From: Flaviflexus salsibiostraticola | Lineage (GTDB): Bacteria; Actinomycetota; Actinomycetes; Actinomycetales; Actinomycetaceae | Assembly (NCBI RefSeq): GCF_003952265.1 | Contig: NZ_CP034438.1 | Span: 682,001-746,000, forward strand | Length of the DNA: 64,000 nt | Reading direction: 5' to 3' | Shown: in pieces, positions 43,786 to 53,702 of the stretch | Numbering within the stretch: the first letter of the stretch is position 1 | Layout: each line of letters starts with the position of its first letter | Made by a program: the position numbers and the translations under genes | Notes under the pieces: model-generated | What the model saw: only the letters and a program-made list of their open reading frames with translations | Database searches by the model: none | What the model was told of the DNA's origin: nothing

Positions 43786-44822
43786 GGCGCGACTCCGATG
43801 CTGGTCAGGCCCATCTCCTCGGGGAGTCCGAGGGAGAGGTTGAGTGCTTGGATGGCGGCGCCCGCGGTGCCTTTGACGAGGTTGTCCAGCGTGCAGACCG
43901 CCGTGAGCCGCTCGCCCTCCCGGTCGAGGACGGCATGGACGAGAGCTGTGTTGGCGCCGATCGTGACCGCCGTGTTCGGCGGGGTCGGCGACCACCGGAC
44001 GAAGGGTTCGCCGTCGTAGGCCGAGCGGTAGGCGTCGGTCACGTCGGCCGCGGTCGTGCCCGGGACGACGGGAATCGACACGGTGGCGATGATGCCGCGG
44101 ACGACGGGGGCGAGCACCGGGGTGAAGGACAGGCCGCCGAGCGTGCCTCCGGCCAGGCGGAGGTTCTGCATGATCTCGGGGATGTGGCGATGGGTGCCGC
44201 CGACGGCGTACGGGTTGAGATTGCCAACCGCCTCGGAGGCGAGCAGGTGGGGCTTAAGGGCCTTACCGGCTCCGGAATAGCCGACGGCGAGCACGGCGAC
44301 GATGTCGTCGCCGGTTGCGATCCCTGCACTGACGGCGGGCTGCGCGGCAAAGGTCACGGCCGAGGCGTTGCATCCCGGGGCAGCGATGAGGCTGGCGCCG
44401 GCGAGGATGTCGCGCTGGTTCCCGTCGGTGCGGATGAGCTCCGGCATCGCATACGCCCACGGCTCGGACCACCCCTCACCGTAGTAGGCCGCCCAGTCGG
44501 CACTGTCCAGGAGGCGGTGGTCCGCCCCGAGGTCGACCATGCGCACGTCCGGGTTGATCTCGAGGATCTCGGCCGTGAGCCGGCCCGACGCTCCGTGGGG
44601 TAGTCCGAGGATGACGACGTCGGAATCGGCGAGGATCTCGGGATCGAGACCGACGAGCTCGCGATCCGCCAGCGGCGCCAGGTGCGGCTGGTGATCGCCG
44701 AGTGGACCTCTCGAGGAGTGGGCCGCGAGCGCCCCGATCTCGAGCTCCGGGTGGGCAAGGAGAAGGCGTAGAGCCTCTCCACCCGCATATCCGCTTGCTC
44801 CTGCAACTGCTGCCATGACCAT
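43782..44822 (-). CDS. argC: N-acetyl-gamma-glutamyl-phosphate reductase
   Basis: NADPH-dependent reductase, third step of arginine synthesis. The 346-aa protein has the Rossmann start VAGASGYAGGE and the catalytic Cys in AAPGCNASA. ATG at 44822 is chosen because TATAGT lies seven bases upstream, indicating a leaderless mRNA; a second ATG at 44816 follows. First gene of the arg operon. Confidence 0.95.
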   Translation of the reverse strand: MVMAAVAGASGYAGGEALRLLLAHPELEIGALAAHSSRGPLGDHQPHLAPLADRELVGLDPEILADSDVVILGLPHGASGRLTAEILEINPDVRMVDLGADHRLLDSADWAAYYGEGWSEPWAYAMPELIRTDGNQRDILAGASLIAAPGCNASAVTFAAQPAVSAGIATGDDIVAVLAVGYSGAGKALKPHLLASEAVGNLNPYAVGGTHRHIPEIMQNLRLAGGTLGGLSFTPVLAPVVRGIIATVSIPVVPGTTAADVTDAYRSAYDGEPFVRWSPTPPNTAVTIGANTALVHAVLDREGERLTAVCTLDNLVKGTAGAAIQALNLSLGLPEEMGLTSIGVAP

Positions 44823-44829
44823 GCGAATA

Positions 44830-44835
44830 ACTATA
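44830..44835 (-). promoter_or_regulatory. -10 element (TATAGT) for leaderless argC
   Basis: TATAGT on the minus strand is seven bases from the argC ATG. The -35 region is weak. It is the only likely promoter for the six-gene operon. Confidence 0.55.
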
Positions 44836-44917
44836 CGCCGGCATGTATTGAATGTGGAAATCCAGTTCTGTTAGCCCGGTTACACCGTACGCGCCGGAGC
44901 CGGACCGCGCGCCGGGA

Positions 44918-44940
44918 TCCCGCCCTGCGGGACGGCGGGA
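44918..44940 (-). terminator. Hairpin after the AhpD-like gene
   Basis: TCCCGCC (44918-44924) and GGCGGGA (44934-44940) form a 7-bp stem with a 9-base loop, four bases past the stop at 44945. No U-tract. Confidence 0.5.
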
Positions 44941-44944
44941 ACGG

Positions 44945-45400
44945 CTATCTCACCGGGTGACCGGAGACGATCGAGATCCGATTGAAGGTGTTGATCGCCG
45001 CTGCGACCCAGGTTGCGGCCGAGAGCTGCTCCGGCGTGAGCACGGCGGCGGCCTCCTCGTAGCGCTCGTGTGCGTCGCGGGGCTGGGGAAGGTCCGTCAC
45101 AAGCTCGGCGACCTCGAGGACCGCGCGCTCCTCGGGCGTGAAGATCTCGGAGTCGCGCCACGAGGGGATGACGGCGATCTTGACCGAATCAAGGCCTGCT
45201 CGCACCAGCTGCGGGACGTGGGCCTTGAGGCAGGCAGGGCACGCGTTCATCTGTGAGCAGCGGACGTTGATGAGCTCGACGAGATCCCGCCCGAGACCCG
45301 CCTCCTCGGCGGCCTTTGTCGCGGCCCGGGCGAAGCTGAGCGCCGACCGGTTGACGATCGGGTGCTCCTGGTCGATGTAGAGGCGACGCGATGATTCCAT
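44945..45400 (-). CDS. Carboxymuconolactone decarboxylase / AhpD-like family protein
   Basis: A 151-aa helical protein with the CxxC-type redox segment NACPACLKAH about one third of the way in, as in AhpD-like peroxidase partners. It may be an alkylhydroperoxidase or reduce a partner enzyme. ATG at 45400 starts MESSRRLYID. It diverges from the quinone oxidoreductase gene, a plausible shared oxidative-stress link. Confidence 0.8.
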   Translation of the reverse strand: MESSRRLYIDQEHPIVNRSALSFARAATKAAEEAGLGRDLVELINVRCSQMNACPACLKAHVPQLVRAGLDSVKIAVIPSWRDSEIFTPEERAVLEVAELVTDLPQPRDAHERYEEAAAVLTPEQLSAATWVAAAINTFNRISIVSGHPVR

Positions 45401-45455
45401 GGATCTCTCCCCAGCACGAGATTTTCCCCCTAGTCTATGGCCAAGGAGGAGAGCG

Positions 45456-46412
45456 ATGTTTGCGATACAGGTGAAAGCGTCAGGCGGTCCCGAGGTCCTC
45501 GAGTGGGTGGAGGTGCCCGATCCCGTCCCGGGTCCAGGAGAGCTCCTTGTCGAGGTCGACTATGTGGGCCTCAACTTCATCGATACCTATGAGCGAAGCG
45601 GCGTCTACAGCGTCGACTACCCCTTCACCCCCGGCAAGGAGGGTTCCGGCCGCGTCATCGGCCGCGGCGACGACGTCGAGGGCTGGTGGGATGGGACGCG
45701 CGTCGCGTGGGGAAACGCCGCAGCCTCCTACGCGCAGAAGGTTGTCATCCCGACCTCCGCGGCCATGTTCATCCCCGACGACGTCGACATGGACACGGCG
45801 GCCGCGCTGCCGCTCCAGGGGATGACGGCGCACTACCTCATCCGGTCCGTCTTCCCCGTCGCGGCCGGCACGACGATCCTCCTCACCGGTGCGGCGGGCG
45901 GAGTCGGCAGACTCGCCGCCCAGCTCGCGTCCGCACGCGGGGCGACGACGGTGGGGACGGTCGGCTCCGCCGAGAAGCTCGCCTTCTCCCTGGCGACCCA
46001 CACGATCATCGCCGGCGAGTGGGCATCGGTGCCCGAGCGGGTCGAGAGCCTCGTCGGGAAGGTCGATGTCGTCTACGACGGGATCGGCGCCGATTCCTTC
46101 GACCACACGATCACGTGCCTGCGCCGGCGGGGCCTCATGTGCCTCTTCGGCGGCGCGTCAGGGCAGGTCCCGCCCTTCGATCTGCAGCGGCTCAATCGGC
46201 TGGGCAGCCTGTTCGTCACCCGGCCGACCCTCGCCCACTACCTGGGCGATGAGCAGGACTGGCGGTGGGGCGAGCTCATGGGCCACGTCTCCACGGGCTT
46301 CCTCGACGTGCTCATCGGCCGGGTCTTCCCGCTGTCCGAGGCGGCTGCCGGCCACGCCCATATCGAGTCGGCCCAGTCCGTCGGCAAGACTCTCTTCAAG
46401 GTCAGCCGGTAA
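45456..46412 (+). CDS. Zinc-independent quinone oxidoreductase (MDR superfamily)
   Basis: A 318-aa NADPH-dependent reductase. GLNFIDTYERSGVY is the QOR signature, and LLTGAAGGVGRLAAQLA is the nucleotide-binding loop. No zinc-binding cysteines. ATG at 45456 has AAGGAGGAG upstream, and TAGTCT at 45431-45436 may be the -10. The frame is open 19 codons further 5' but without support. Confidence 0.9.
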   Translation: MFAIQVKASGGPEVLEWVEVPDPVPGPGELLVEVDYVGLNFIDTYERSGVYSVDYPFTPGKEGSGRVIGRGDDVEGWWDGTRVAWGNAAASYAQKVVIPTSAAMFIPDDVDMDTAAALPLQGMTAHYLIRSVFPVAAGTTILLTGAAGGVGRLAAQLASARGATTVGTVGSAEKLAFSLATHTIIAGEWASVPERVESLVGKVDVVYDGIGADSFDHTITCLRRRGLMCLFGGASGQVPPFDLQRLNRLGSLFVTRPTLAHYLGDEQDWRWGELMGHVSTGFLDVLIGRVFPLSEAAAGHAHIESAQSVGKTLFKVSR

Positions 46413-46587
46413 ATCGTCCTTCGGCCCCGTTCGTTATTCTCTTCACGCGGAACCGTGCATCCCTGGCGGTGAAGTCCGTTGCCGTTACTATGGTGCTCGT
46501 GGATAAACCTCCGAATTCAGACCCTGACAGTTCTAAGACCATCTTGCCCGGCCTGAAAACACTCATCCCGAGTGAGGTGGTCTTCTC

Positions 46588-47943
46588 ATGAGCGATCTTC
46601 TGCTCGACATCGCTATGGTGTTCCTCTTCGTCATCATCGGCGGCGTCTTCGCCGCATCGGAGATGGCCCTGGTCTCGCTGCGCGAGAGCCAGCTGCGCCG
46701 CATGGAACGCGAATCCAAGCCCGGCGCCAAGGTCGCCGAACTGGCCCGAGACTCGGGCACCTTCCTCTCGGCCGTGCAGATCGGCGTCACCTTCGCGGGT
46801 TTCTTCTCCTCCGCGTTCGGTGCCTCCACGCTCGCACCCCAGCTCGTCCCCGTCCTCGAGGACATCGGCGTTCCGACCGGCGCCGCCTCCGGACTCGCCC
46901 TCGTCATCCTCACAATCCTCGTCTCCTACCTCTCTCTCGTGCTCGGCGAACTCGTTCCCAAGCGCATCGCGCTCTCCCGCAACGAGGGCACCTCGAAGGT
47001 TCTCGGCCCGCCGCTCGCGAAGTTCGCCGTTCTGCTCAAGCCCGTCATCTGGATCATCGATAAGTCGTCCCGCGCTGTCCTCCGCCTCATGGGGATCAAC
47101 CCCGACGAGGACGGCTCGGCCATGAGCGACGAGGAGGTCCGCGACATCGTCGTCAGCCACGAGGGCTTCGATCGCTCCGAGAGGGACATGGTCGAGGACG
47201 TGTTCCAGGCCTCGAACACCCTTCTGCGCGAGGTCATGAAGCACCGTCGCGACGTGACGGCGATCCGGGACGACGCGACGCTGGGCGAGGCCATCGCCGC
47301 CGTCCGCGACCACCCCTACTCCCGCTACCCCGTCTTCCACGACGAGATCGACGACGTCGTCGGCTTCGTCCACATCCGCGACCTCTACGAGGCGTGGCAC
47401 GCATCGTCGGATGACGGGCCGATCGACTCGATCATCCGCGAAATCCTCATGGTCCCCGGTACGTCAACGATCATGCCGGTCATGAACCAGATGAGGTCAT
47501 CGGGTCACCACATCGCCGTCGTCGTCGACGAATACGGCGGGACGGACGGCCTGGTCACCCTCGAGGACATCATCGAGGAGCTCGTCGGCGAGATCTGGGA
47601 CGAGTACGACTACGAGCAGTACCGCGAGGAGATGAAGCTGCACGAGTCGAAGATGTTCGATGGGCAGACCTCGCTCGAGGACTTCGCGGAGCGCTCGGGC
47701 ATCACCCTCCCCGACGGCCCCTACGAGACGATCGCAGGCTGGATGCTGTCCCACATGGGCAGGCTCGCTCGGACCGGGGACATCGTCCCCATCAACCATC
47801 ACTTCACCGAGGATGACGAGGACGACAGCGTCACCATCCGCTATCAGCTCGAGGTGGCCGCGGTCGAGCACAACCGCATCACCGCCATCAAACTCCGAAA
47901 GACCACGGTCCCCCACGAGAGCGAGGAGGAGACCGCCCCGTGA
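46588..47943 (+). CDS. CNNM/HlyC-CorC family membrane protein with CBS pair
   Basis: A 451-aa protein: an N-terminal DUF21/CNNM domain with about four membrane segments ([21 protein letters not shown]), two CBS domains ([10 protein letters not shown] ... [22 protein letters not shown]) and a C-terminal CorC/HlyC domain. Members act in magnesium/cobalt efflux or homeostasis. A likely -10, TACTAT, lies at 46486-46491. The TGA overlaps the next GTG. Confidence 0.9.
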   Translation: MSDLLLDIAMVFLFVIIGGVFAASEMALVSLRESQLRRMERESKPGAKVAELARDSGTFLSAVQIGVTFAGFFSSAFGASTLAPQLVPVLEDIGVPTGAASGLALVILTILVSYLSLVLGELVPKRIALSRNEGTSKVLGPPLAKFAVLLKPVIWIIDKSSRAVLRLMGINPDEDGSAMSDEEVRDIVVSHEGFDRSERDMVEDVFQASNTLLREVMKHRRDVTAIRDDATLGEAIAAVRDHPYSRYPVFHDEIDDVVGFVHIRDLYEAWHASSDDGPIDSIIREILMVPGTSTIMPVMNQMRSSGHHIAVVVDEYGGTDGLVTLEDIIEELVGEIWDEYDYEQYREEMKLHESKMFDGQTSLEDFAERSGITLPDGPYETIAGWMLSHMGRLARTGDIVPINHHFTEDDEDDSVTIRYQLEVAAVEHNRITAIKLRKTTVPHESEEETAP

Positions 47944-48503
47944 CGCCGAGGTGGACGCCGGCGATCGAGAACACCCACCTGCTCGCACCCAGCGTGGCCA
48001 ACTCGATCCTGGCGTTCGGCGCCCAAAACCCGGAGATGGCGAGGCACATCCTCGTCTCAGAGATCAATCCCAACCACGCGGATACTGCGGCGCTGACCCT
48101 CGGCACCGCCCTCTTCGATTCGGTCAACTGCGTGATCGTCGCGGGCCGGCGGAACGGCGTCGAGAGGCTGGCGGCCTGCTGCGTGCGGGCCACCACCCGC
48201 GCCAACGTCAACCACACGATCAAGCGGAGACTCGACGTCCGCAAGTGCTCATTTCTCCATATGGAGGACGCCGTCGAACGGACCGGGATGGAGTTCGGCG
48301 GCATCACACCGCTCGGACTCGACAGCACCTGGCCCGTGTGGCTCGACACGCTCGTGCTCAACGGCCCCGCCATCATCGGCTCGGGCCTGCGCACGTCAAA
48401 GATCAAGCTCCCCGGCACGGTCCTCGCCCAGTTTCCTGGATTCGAGGTGATCGACGGGCTCGCCATCGACCCCGTCACGGCGGCCCAGGCGGACCGCCCC
48501 TGA
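47940..48503 (+). CDS. YbaK/EbsC-family aminoacyl-tRNA deacylase-like protein
   Basis: A 187-aa protein of the YbaK/ProX fold that hydrolyses mischarged aminoacyl-tRNA. Landmarks are VNCVIVAGRRNGVERLAACCV, the RRLDVRKCSF lysine region, TGMEFGGITPLGL and IIGSGLRTSKIKLPG. Specificity cannot be read. GTG at 47940 overlaps the CNNM stop (GTGA). Confidence 0.8.
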   Translation: MTPRWTPAIENTHLLAPSVANSILAFGAQNPEMARHILVSEINPNHADTAALTLGTALFDSVNCVIVAGRRNGVERLAACCVRATTRANVNHTIKRRLDVRKCSFLHMEDAVERTGMEFGGITPLGLDSTWPVWLDTLVLNGPAIIGSGLRTSKIKLPGTVLAQFPGFEVIDGLAIDPVTAAQADRP

Positions 48504-48510
48504 GTCCCGC

Positions 48511-49272
48511 TCAGTCCTGCCAGGGCGTGAGGCGCAGCCTGCGCTCACCGGGGCCCGCACGTCGCGCGGCACGCACCCGAAGCTCATCGAGCGAGTCGAC
48601 GCCTGCACGGATGTGGGTGCCCGCAAGCCCATCGAGCTCGCCATCGGCAATCGCCGCGATGATGGAGGACACCTCGGAGGGGTCGGTCCACTGGCTCCTG
48701 CCGTCGTGCATTCTCATCCCCAGGGTCATGTCGGTCTGGACGACGCCGGGGGCGACTTCGAAGACCATGAGACCCCTGCCGTGCCCGGCCTCATGGAACG
48801 ACCCGCCAAGCCTCATGAGGGCGGTCTTCGAGACCCAGTAGTCGGCGGAATCCGCGCGGTCGGTGACGGCGGCGCCAGACGACAGGTCGACGATGCGGCC
48901 GCCCCGGTCGAGCATGGCCCGTGCCGCTGCCGAGGACAGGATGAACGGGGCGAGGACGTTCGTCATCAGCGTCTGCGCGAACTCCTCCGGAGTGATCTCC
49001 CAGGGCAGGCGCTCCGTTCCGGATACACCTGCGTTGTTGACGAGCATGTCGAAGTCCGCGACCTCCGTCGCGAGACGGACCGCGTCCTCCGTCAGTGAGA
49101 GGTCCGCGCTGTGGAGGACCGTGGCGGCGCCGGCGGCGCGGCACAGTGCCTCGGTCTCCTCGAGCGCGTCGACGGAGCGCGCATGCAGGTGCAGCTCCCG
49201 GCCGGGCCGTGCCAGCGCCTCGGCAATGGCGCGACCGATGCCGCGCGAGGCTCCTGTGACGAGGATCTTCAT
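48511..49272 (-). CDS. Short-chain dehydrogenase/reductase
   Basis: A 253-aa classical SDR with cofactor motif TGASRGIGRAI, NNAGVS, and catalytic Ser/Tyr/Lys in LSSGAAV ... YWVSK. Substrate unknown. ATG at 49272 overlaps the stop of the upstream glutamate-cysteine-ligase-type gene, which makes it the last gene of the pheST operon. Confidence 0.88.
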   Translation of the reverse strand: MKILVTGASRGIGRAIAEALARPGRELHLHARSVDALEETEALCRAAGAATVLHSADLSLTEDAVRLATEVADFDMLVNNAGVSGTERLPWEITPEEFAQTLMTNVLAPFILSSAAARAMLDRGGRIVDLSSGAAVTDRADSADYWVSKTALMRLGGSFHEAGHGRGLMVFEVAPGVVQTDMTLGMRMHDGRSQWTDPSEVSSIIAAIADGELDGLAGTHIRAGVDSLDELRVRAARRAGPGERRLRLTPWQD

Positions 49273-50423
49273 CGGGGTCCCTGCCTCTCGAGGACGGTGG
49301 CGGCCGAGGGCAGCGGCTTCTCGGCCTTCATCTCCGCCCTCATGTGTTCGACGACGGCATCGAGCGATCCGCCGTGCCGCTTCGCGACCTCCGTGAAGCG
49401 CTGGTAGGCGGCACCGATCTCGAGGATGTCGGTGAGGCCTGCGAGTTCGTCGAGGCAGCCGAGCCTCTCGGCCGTCGGCTCCAGAGAGACGAGCATGTCC
49501 TTGACCGTGTCGGCGACATGCTCCTCGTTGCCGTGCCGGTCGACGATGAGGATCGCGTCCATCCCATAGCGGGCGGCGCGCCACTTGTTCTCATCGACGA
49601 ACCACTCGGGCATCGTCGGCATGTCGCGGCCGGCATCCAGCTCGGTTGAGAAGTGGTCGATGAGGCAGTGGATGAGGGCGGCGATCGCGCGAAGCTCGTG
49701 GAGGTTCGTGTTCGCGTCCGCCACTCGCGTCTCGATCGTGCCCCAGCCCGGCGAGGGGCGAATATCCCAGCGGACCTCGTTGAAGTCCTCAATGACGCCC
49801 GTCTTCTTCAGATCGGCCGTGTACCGCTCGAGCTCGTGCCATTCGATGAACTGCCGGGGCGTCCCCGCCGTCGGAAGCTGCTGGAAGACCATCGCCCGGT
49901 TCGAGGCGTACTGCGTGTGCTCGCCGGCCCAATACGGTGAGGACGAGGATAGCGCCTGGATATGGAAGGCCCTGCTCAGCATGGCGCGGACGATCGGGAG
50001 CACCTTGTCGCGCCGGTCGATGCCGACGTGGACGTGGGTGCCGAAGAGCAGCATCTGCCTGCCCCAGTACTGGGTGCGGTTGACGAGCTCCTCGTATCTG
50101 GCCGAATCGGTGACGCGCTGGTAGGCGGGATCCGCGAAGGGGTGGGATCCCGCGGATGCGATGTCAATCCGGAGAGGGTCGGTCACCTCTCGGAGTCGCT
50201 CGGCGCCGCGGATGAGGTCATCGACGCAGCCATTGATCGTCGTGTGGACGCCCGAGGTGATCTCGATCGTGTTGAGCAGCATCTCGGCGTGGATGAAGTC
50301 ATTGTCCTTGAGCTGCTCCATGACGAACCCGGCCGCCTGACGCAGGTCGTTCGAATCCTTGTCGATGAGCTGCAGCTCCCACTCGATGCCAACGGTGGAC
50401 TGGGCAGACGTAGCGAAATCCAT
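49269..50423 (-). CDS. Carboxylate-amine ligase, YbdK/glutamate-cysteine ligase type 2
   Basis: A 384-aa ATP-grasp-like GCS2 enzyme. Visible motifs are VGIEWELQLID, the GTHVHVGID metal/ATP site, RPSPGWGTIETRVADA and late FVDENKWRAARYGMDA. Such proteins ligate glutamate to an amine or cysteine; an actinobacterial homologue (EgtA) makes gamma-glutamylcysteine for ergothioneine. ATG at 50423 with GGAG upstream is chosen over the longer frame. It is flanked by an amidotransferase and an SDR. Confidence 0.87.
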   Translation of the reverse strand: MDFATSAQSTVGIEWELQLIDKDSNDLRQAAGFVMEQLKDNDFIHAEMLLNTIEITSGVHTTINGCVDDLIRGAERLREVTDPLRIDIASAGSHPFADPAYQRVTDSARYEELVNRTQYWGRQMLLFGTHVHVGIDRRDKVLPIVRAMLSRAFHIQALSSSSPYWAGEHTQYASNRAMVFQQLPTAGTPRQFIEWHELERYTADLKKTGVIEDFNEVRWDIRPSPGWGTIETRVADANTNLHELRAIAALIHCLIDHFSTELDAGRDMPTMPEWFVDENKWRAARYGMDAILIVDRHGNEEHVADTVKDMLVSLEPTAERLGCLDELAGLTDILEIGAAYQRFTEVAKRHGGSLDAVVEHMRAEMKAEKPLPSAATVLERQGPR

Positions 50424-50427
50424 GGGC

Positions 50428-51147
50428 TCAGCTCCGATATCGGTCGATGAAGGTTGGGAGGATGCTGTCCTCAGTGTAGGCATTCATACACTCCGCCATC
50501 ACCTTGTCGTGCTCCTCGGCGTCATAGTAGACCCCGCCGTAGAGCCCGATGCGGACCCGCGCCCCGTCCCGGCTGATCTCGGGATGGAACTGCGTGCCGT
50601 AGACGTTCTCCGTGATCCTGCCCATCTGGACCGGGACGATATCGGAGCTCGCGAGGACCGTCATCGACTCTGGAACGCGGCCGACCGACTCGGCGTGTCC
50701 GACATAGCTGCGGAAGCTCGGCCCGAGGTCTCGCAGGAGCGGATCGGTCAGACCCTGTTCCGTCACCGTCAGAGCGGGCGCCGAGATCGGCTCGGCATGA
50801 GCCCGCGTGAGACTGCCGCCCGCCCGCAGGGTCAGCACCTGAAGTCCGTAGCAGAGCCCGAGCGTCGGGTAGTCGCGATCGATGATCTCATCGCACAGGT
50901 CGGCGAGCTTCTCCTCGACTGTGATCTGCGCGGTCGTCTTCGCCTTGTCCGCCGTCATGATGTTGTAGGGCGATCCGGAGATGAGCACGCCGCTGTAGTC
51001 ATCGAGACGCGGCAGCGGCCCGGGCAGATCGAGGCGATGGCTGACGAGCTCATCGGCCTCGATCCCTCCCCGGTCCAGCATCTCCTGCCGCTCCATGTCG
51101 GCGATCGTGCCCATGGGTCGGCAGACGAGGAGGAGGAATGGCCTCAC
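50428..51147 (-). CDS. Class I glutamine amidotransferase-like protein
   Basis: A 239-aa single-domain GATase1. Nucleophile Cys in LGLCYGLQ, oxyanion segment LISGSPYNI and the His-Glu pair in YGTQFHPEIS. It may supply ammonia or hydrolyse gamma-glutamyl compounds. GTG at 51147 overlaps the pheT stop (GTGA); the GCS2 gene starts five bases after its stop. The gamma-glutamyl theme with GCS2 suggests a shared pathway (inference). Confidence 0.85.
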   Translation of the reverse strand: MRPFLLLVCRPMGTIADMERQEMLDRGGIEADELVSHRLDLPGPLPRLDDYSGVLISGSPYNIMTADKAKTTAQITVEEKLADLCDEIIDRDYPTLGLCYGLQVLTLRAGGSLTRAHAEPISAPALTVTEQGLTDPLLRDLGPSFRSYVGHAESVGRVPESMTVLASSDIVPVQMGRITENVYGTQFHPEISRDGARVRIGLYGGVYYDAEEHDKVMAECMNAYTEDSILPTFIDRYRS

Positions 51148-53701
51148 GCGCGAAGGGATGCCCCGACCGCCTTCCCCGCGCGCTTGACGATCCGCGAGCG
51201 GATCGCGGCGGTCTCCTCGGCGGTCAGCGTGTGATCCGCACGGAACTGAAGCGCGTAGGCGAGAGACTTCGTGCCCTCCGCCATCTGCTCCCCCGTGTAG
51301 ACATCGAACAGCGTGACGGACTCCAGTGCATCGCCCGCGGCGGCGCGGATGATGGCCTCGACCTCGGCCGAGGTCACGGAGTCAGCGACGACGAGGGCGA
51401 TGTCCTCCTTCGCGGCCGGGTGCGTGCGCACGTGGCCGACAGCGATCGGCGCGTCGCCGCGCACCGCGTTCATGGCGTCCGTATCGACCTCGAAGGCGAT
51501 CGAGCGGGCGGGCAGCTCGACGGCCGTGCAGACAGCCGGTGCCAGCTCCCCGGCGTAGCCGATGATCGTGCCATCCGCCTCAATCCGTGCGCACCTGCCT
51601 GGGTGGAACGGGGCACGGGTGTCGGCATGGACGGTGACGGCAAGGCCGATGATCCGGCTGATCGAGCGGACCGCTTCAACAGCATCGCGCCAATCCCACA
51701 CGACCGGGTCGAAGCCGGCACGTGCGCCGAGAGCGCGGGGCACGGCAACGCCGGCGACGTGGTGGGGTTGACTGGGGATCGCCGCCTCGAGGGCGGCGAG
51801 CTCCTCGTCCGAGGGCTTGACCCCACCCGGCAGTGCCGGGGAGGGGGTGATGCCGGCGGGGCGGGTGACGAGCCCCGCCTCGATGACGGCCGTGCCCGCA
51901 TTCTGACGCGCCACGTTGAGGGCCGCCGTCCGCAGGAGCGAGTCGAGGATCGAGGTCCGCATGAGCGGGACGTCATCCTGAAGCGGGTTGCGCAGGCGCA
52001 GGGCTGTTCTGCGCTCATCGTCCTCGCCGATGCCCTGATCGTCGTGGATCGAGGAGCTGACGAACGGATAGGAGAGAACCTCGGTCCACCCCATCTCCGC
52101 AAGCGTCCGCATGATGTCCCTGCGGCGTCGCTGGGAGTCGGTCAGTCCCCTCCCTGCGGGAGCGGCCGGCAGGAGGGTGGCGATCTCGTCGTAGCCGATG
52201 AGGCGGGCCACCTCCTCGACGAGGTGGGCGGGGCCGACCAGGTCGGGACGCCAGGTCGGCGGGATGACCTCGAAGTCGTCGGACACGGCGCAGCCGATCT
52301 GGCGGAGGATGCCGGCGACCTCGGCGGGCGTCGGGGTGAGCCCGGTCAGGCGCGTGACCTCGGCCGGGTCGAAGACGATGCTCGGCATCGGAGTCGTCTC
52401 GTCGACGTCGGTGACCTCGTCGGAGGCGGTGCCGCCGCCGTACTCGACAAGCAGGTCGACGACCCGCTGGGCGGCGACGTCGGCGATCCGGGTATCCACG
52501 CCGCGCTCGAAGCGCTTCGAGGCCTCGGACGGCAGGCGGTGGCGGCGTGCGGTGCGGGCGATGCTCGTCGAGTCGAAGTGCGCGGCCTCGATGAGGACGT
52601 TGACCGTGCCGTCGCCGATCTCGGTTGACTCCCCGCCCATGACCCCGGCAAGACCGAGGATCCGCTCACCGCCGGTGTCGGTGATGAGGAGGTCCTCCGG
52701 GTGAAGGGTGCGCTCGACATCGTCGAGGGTCGTCAGCCTCTCCCCGCCCGTGCCCGGCGCACGACGATCGGGAGATTCATCAGGTCGAGGTCGTAGGCGT
52801 GGAGCGGCTGGCCGAGGTCGAGCATGACATAGTTCGTCACATCGACGGCCAGGGAGATTGGGCGCATGCCCGCCTCGGTGAGGCGGTCCCTCATCCATTT
52901 CGGACTTGTCGCCGTCGGATCGATGCCGCGGACAGCGCGGGTGGCGAACCGGTCGCATCCCGCACGGCCGTTGATGGGAGCAGGATCTGACAGGACGACG
53001 TTGGGCTCACCGGAGGGTGCGGGAATGGCGCTGCCGAGGTTCTCCGGCAGGCCCGGATCCGTGAACCGGGCACCGGTCGAGTGGGCATATTCGCGGGCAA
53101 CGCCCCTCATGGAGAAGCAGTAGCCGCGGTCCGGAGTTACGTTGATCTCGAGCGTCTCCCGGCCGAGGCCCAGATGCGGCATGACATCCTCGCCCACTGC
53201 CGGAATGTCGGCAATGGCCGCGTCGTCGCCGCTTGTCGCGAGGACGATGATGCCGTCGTGGTCAGTCCCGAGGCCGAGCTCCGCCATCGAGCAGATCATG
53301 CCGTCAGAGACGTGCCCATAGGTCTTGCGGGCCGAGATCGCGAAGCCGCCGGGCAGGACGGCTCCCGGGAGAGAGACGACGACATAGTCGCCCTCATTGA
53401 AGTTGTGCGCGCCGCAGATGATGCCGCGGGAGGGGACATCGGCGGGTTCACGGCCCTCGCCGGGCTCGTCATTGAAGTCGCCGACATCAACCCGGCAATA
53501 GTTGATCGTCTTACCGTTCTTCTGCTCCTCCTTGGAGATGGAGAGTACCCGGCCAACGACGATGGGGCCGGTGATGTCGCCGCGGTGGATCTCCTCCTCC
53601 TCAAGGCCAACCTTGACGAGGTCGGCCGCGAGCTGGTCAGCGGTCAGCCCCTCGGGGGTCTCGACGTGGGCGGAGAGCCAATCGATCGGGATGAGTGGCA
53701 T
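51144..53701 (-). CDS. pheT: Phenylalanyl-tRNA synthetase beta subunit, interrupted by a frameshift as given
   Basis: Beta chain of the alpha2beta2 enzyme, with tRNA-binding EMAP-like domain (RGIICGAHNFNEGDYVVVSL), B3/B4 editing region, B5 and a C-terminal anticodon-binding domain (LFDVYTGEQMAEGTKSLAY). The 5' frame stops after RRARAGRG, while the 3' frame resumes at ERLTTLDDVERTLHPEDL. The switch is at a run of four C (52742-52745, plus strand); adding one base gives RRARAGERLTTLDDV and an 852-aa protein of normal length. Most likely a base-calling error. ATG at 53701 is one base after the pheS stop. Confidence 0.9.
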
Positions 53702-53702
53702 G

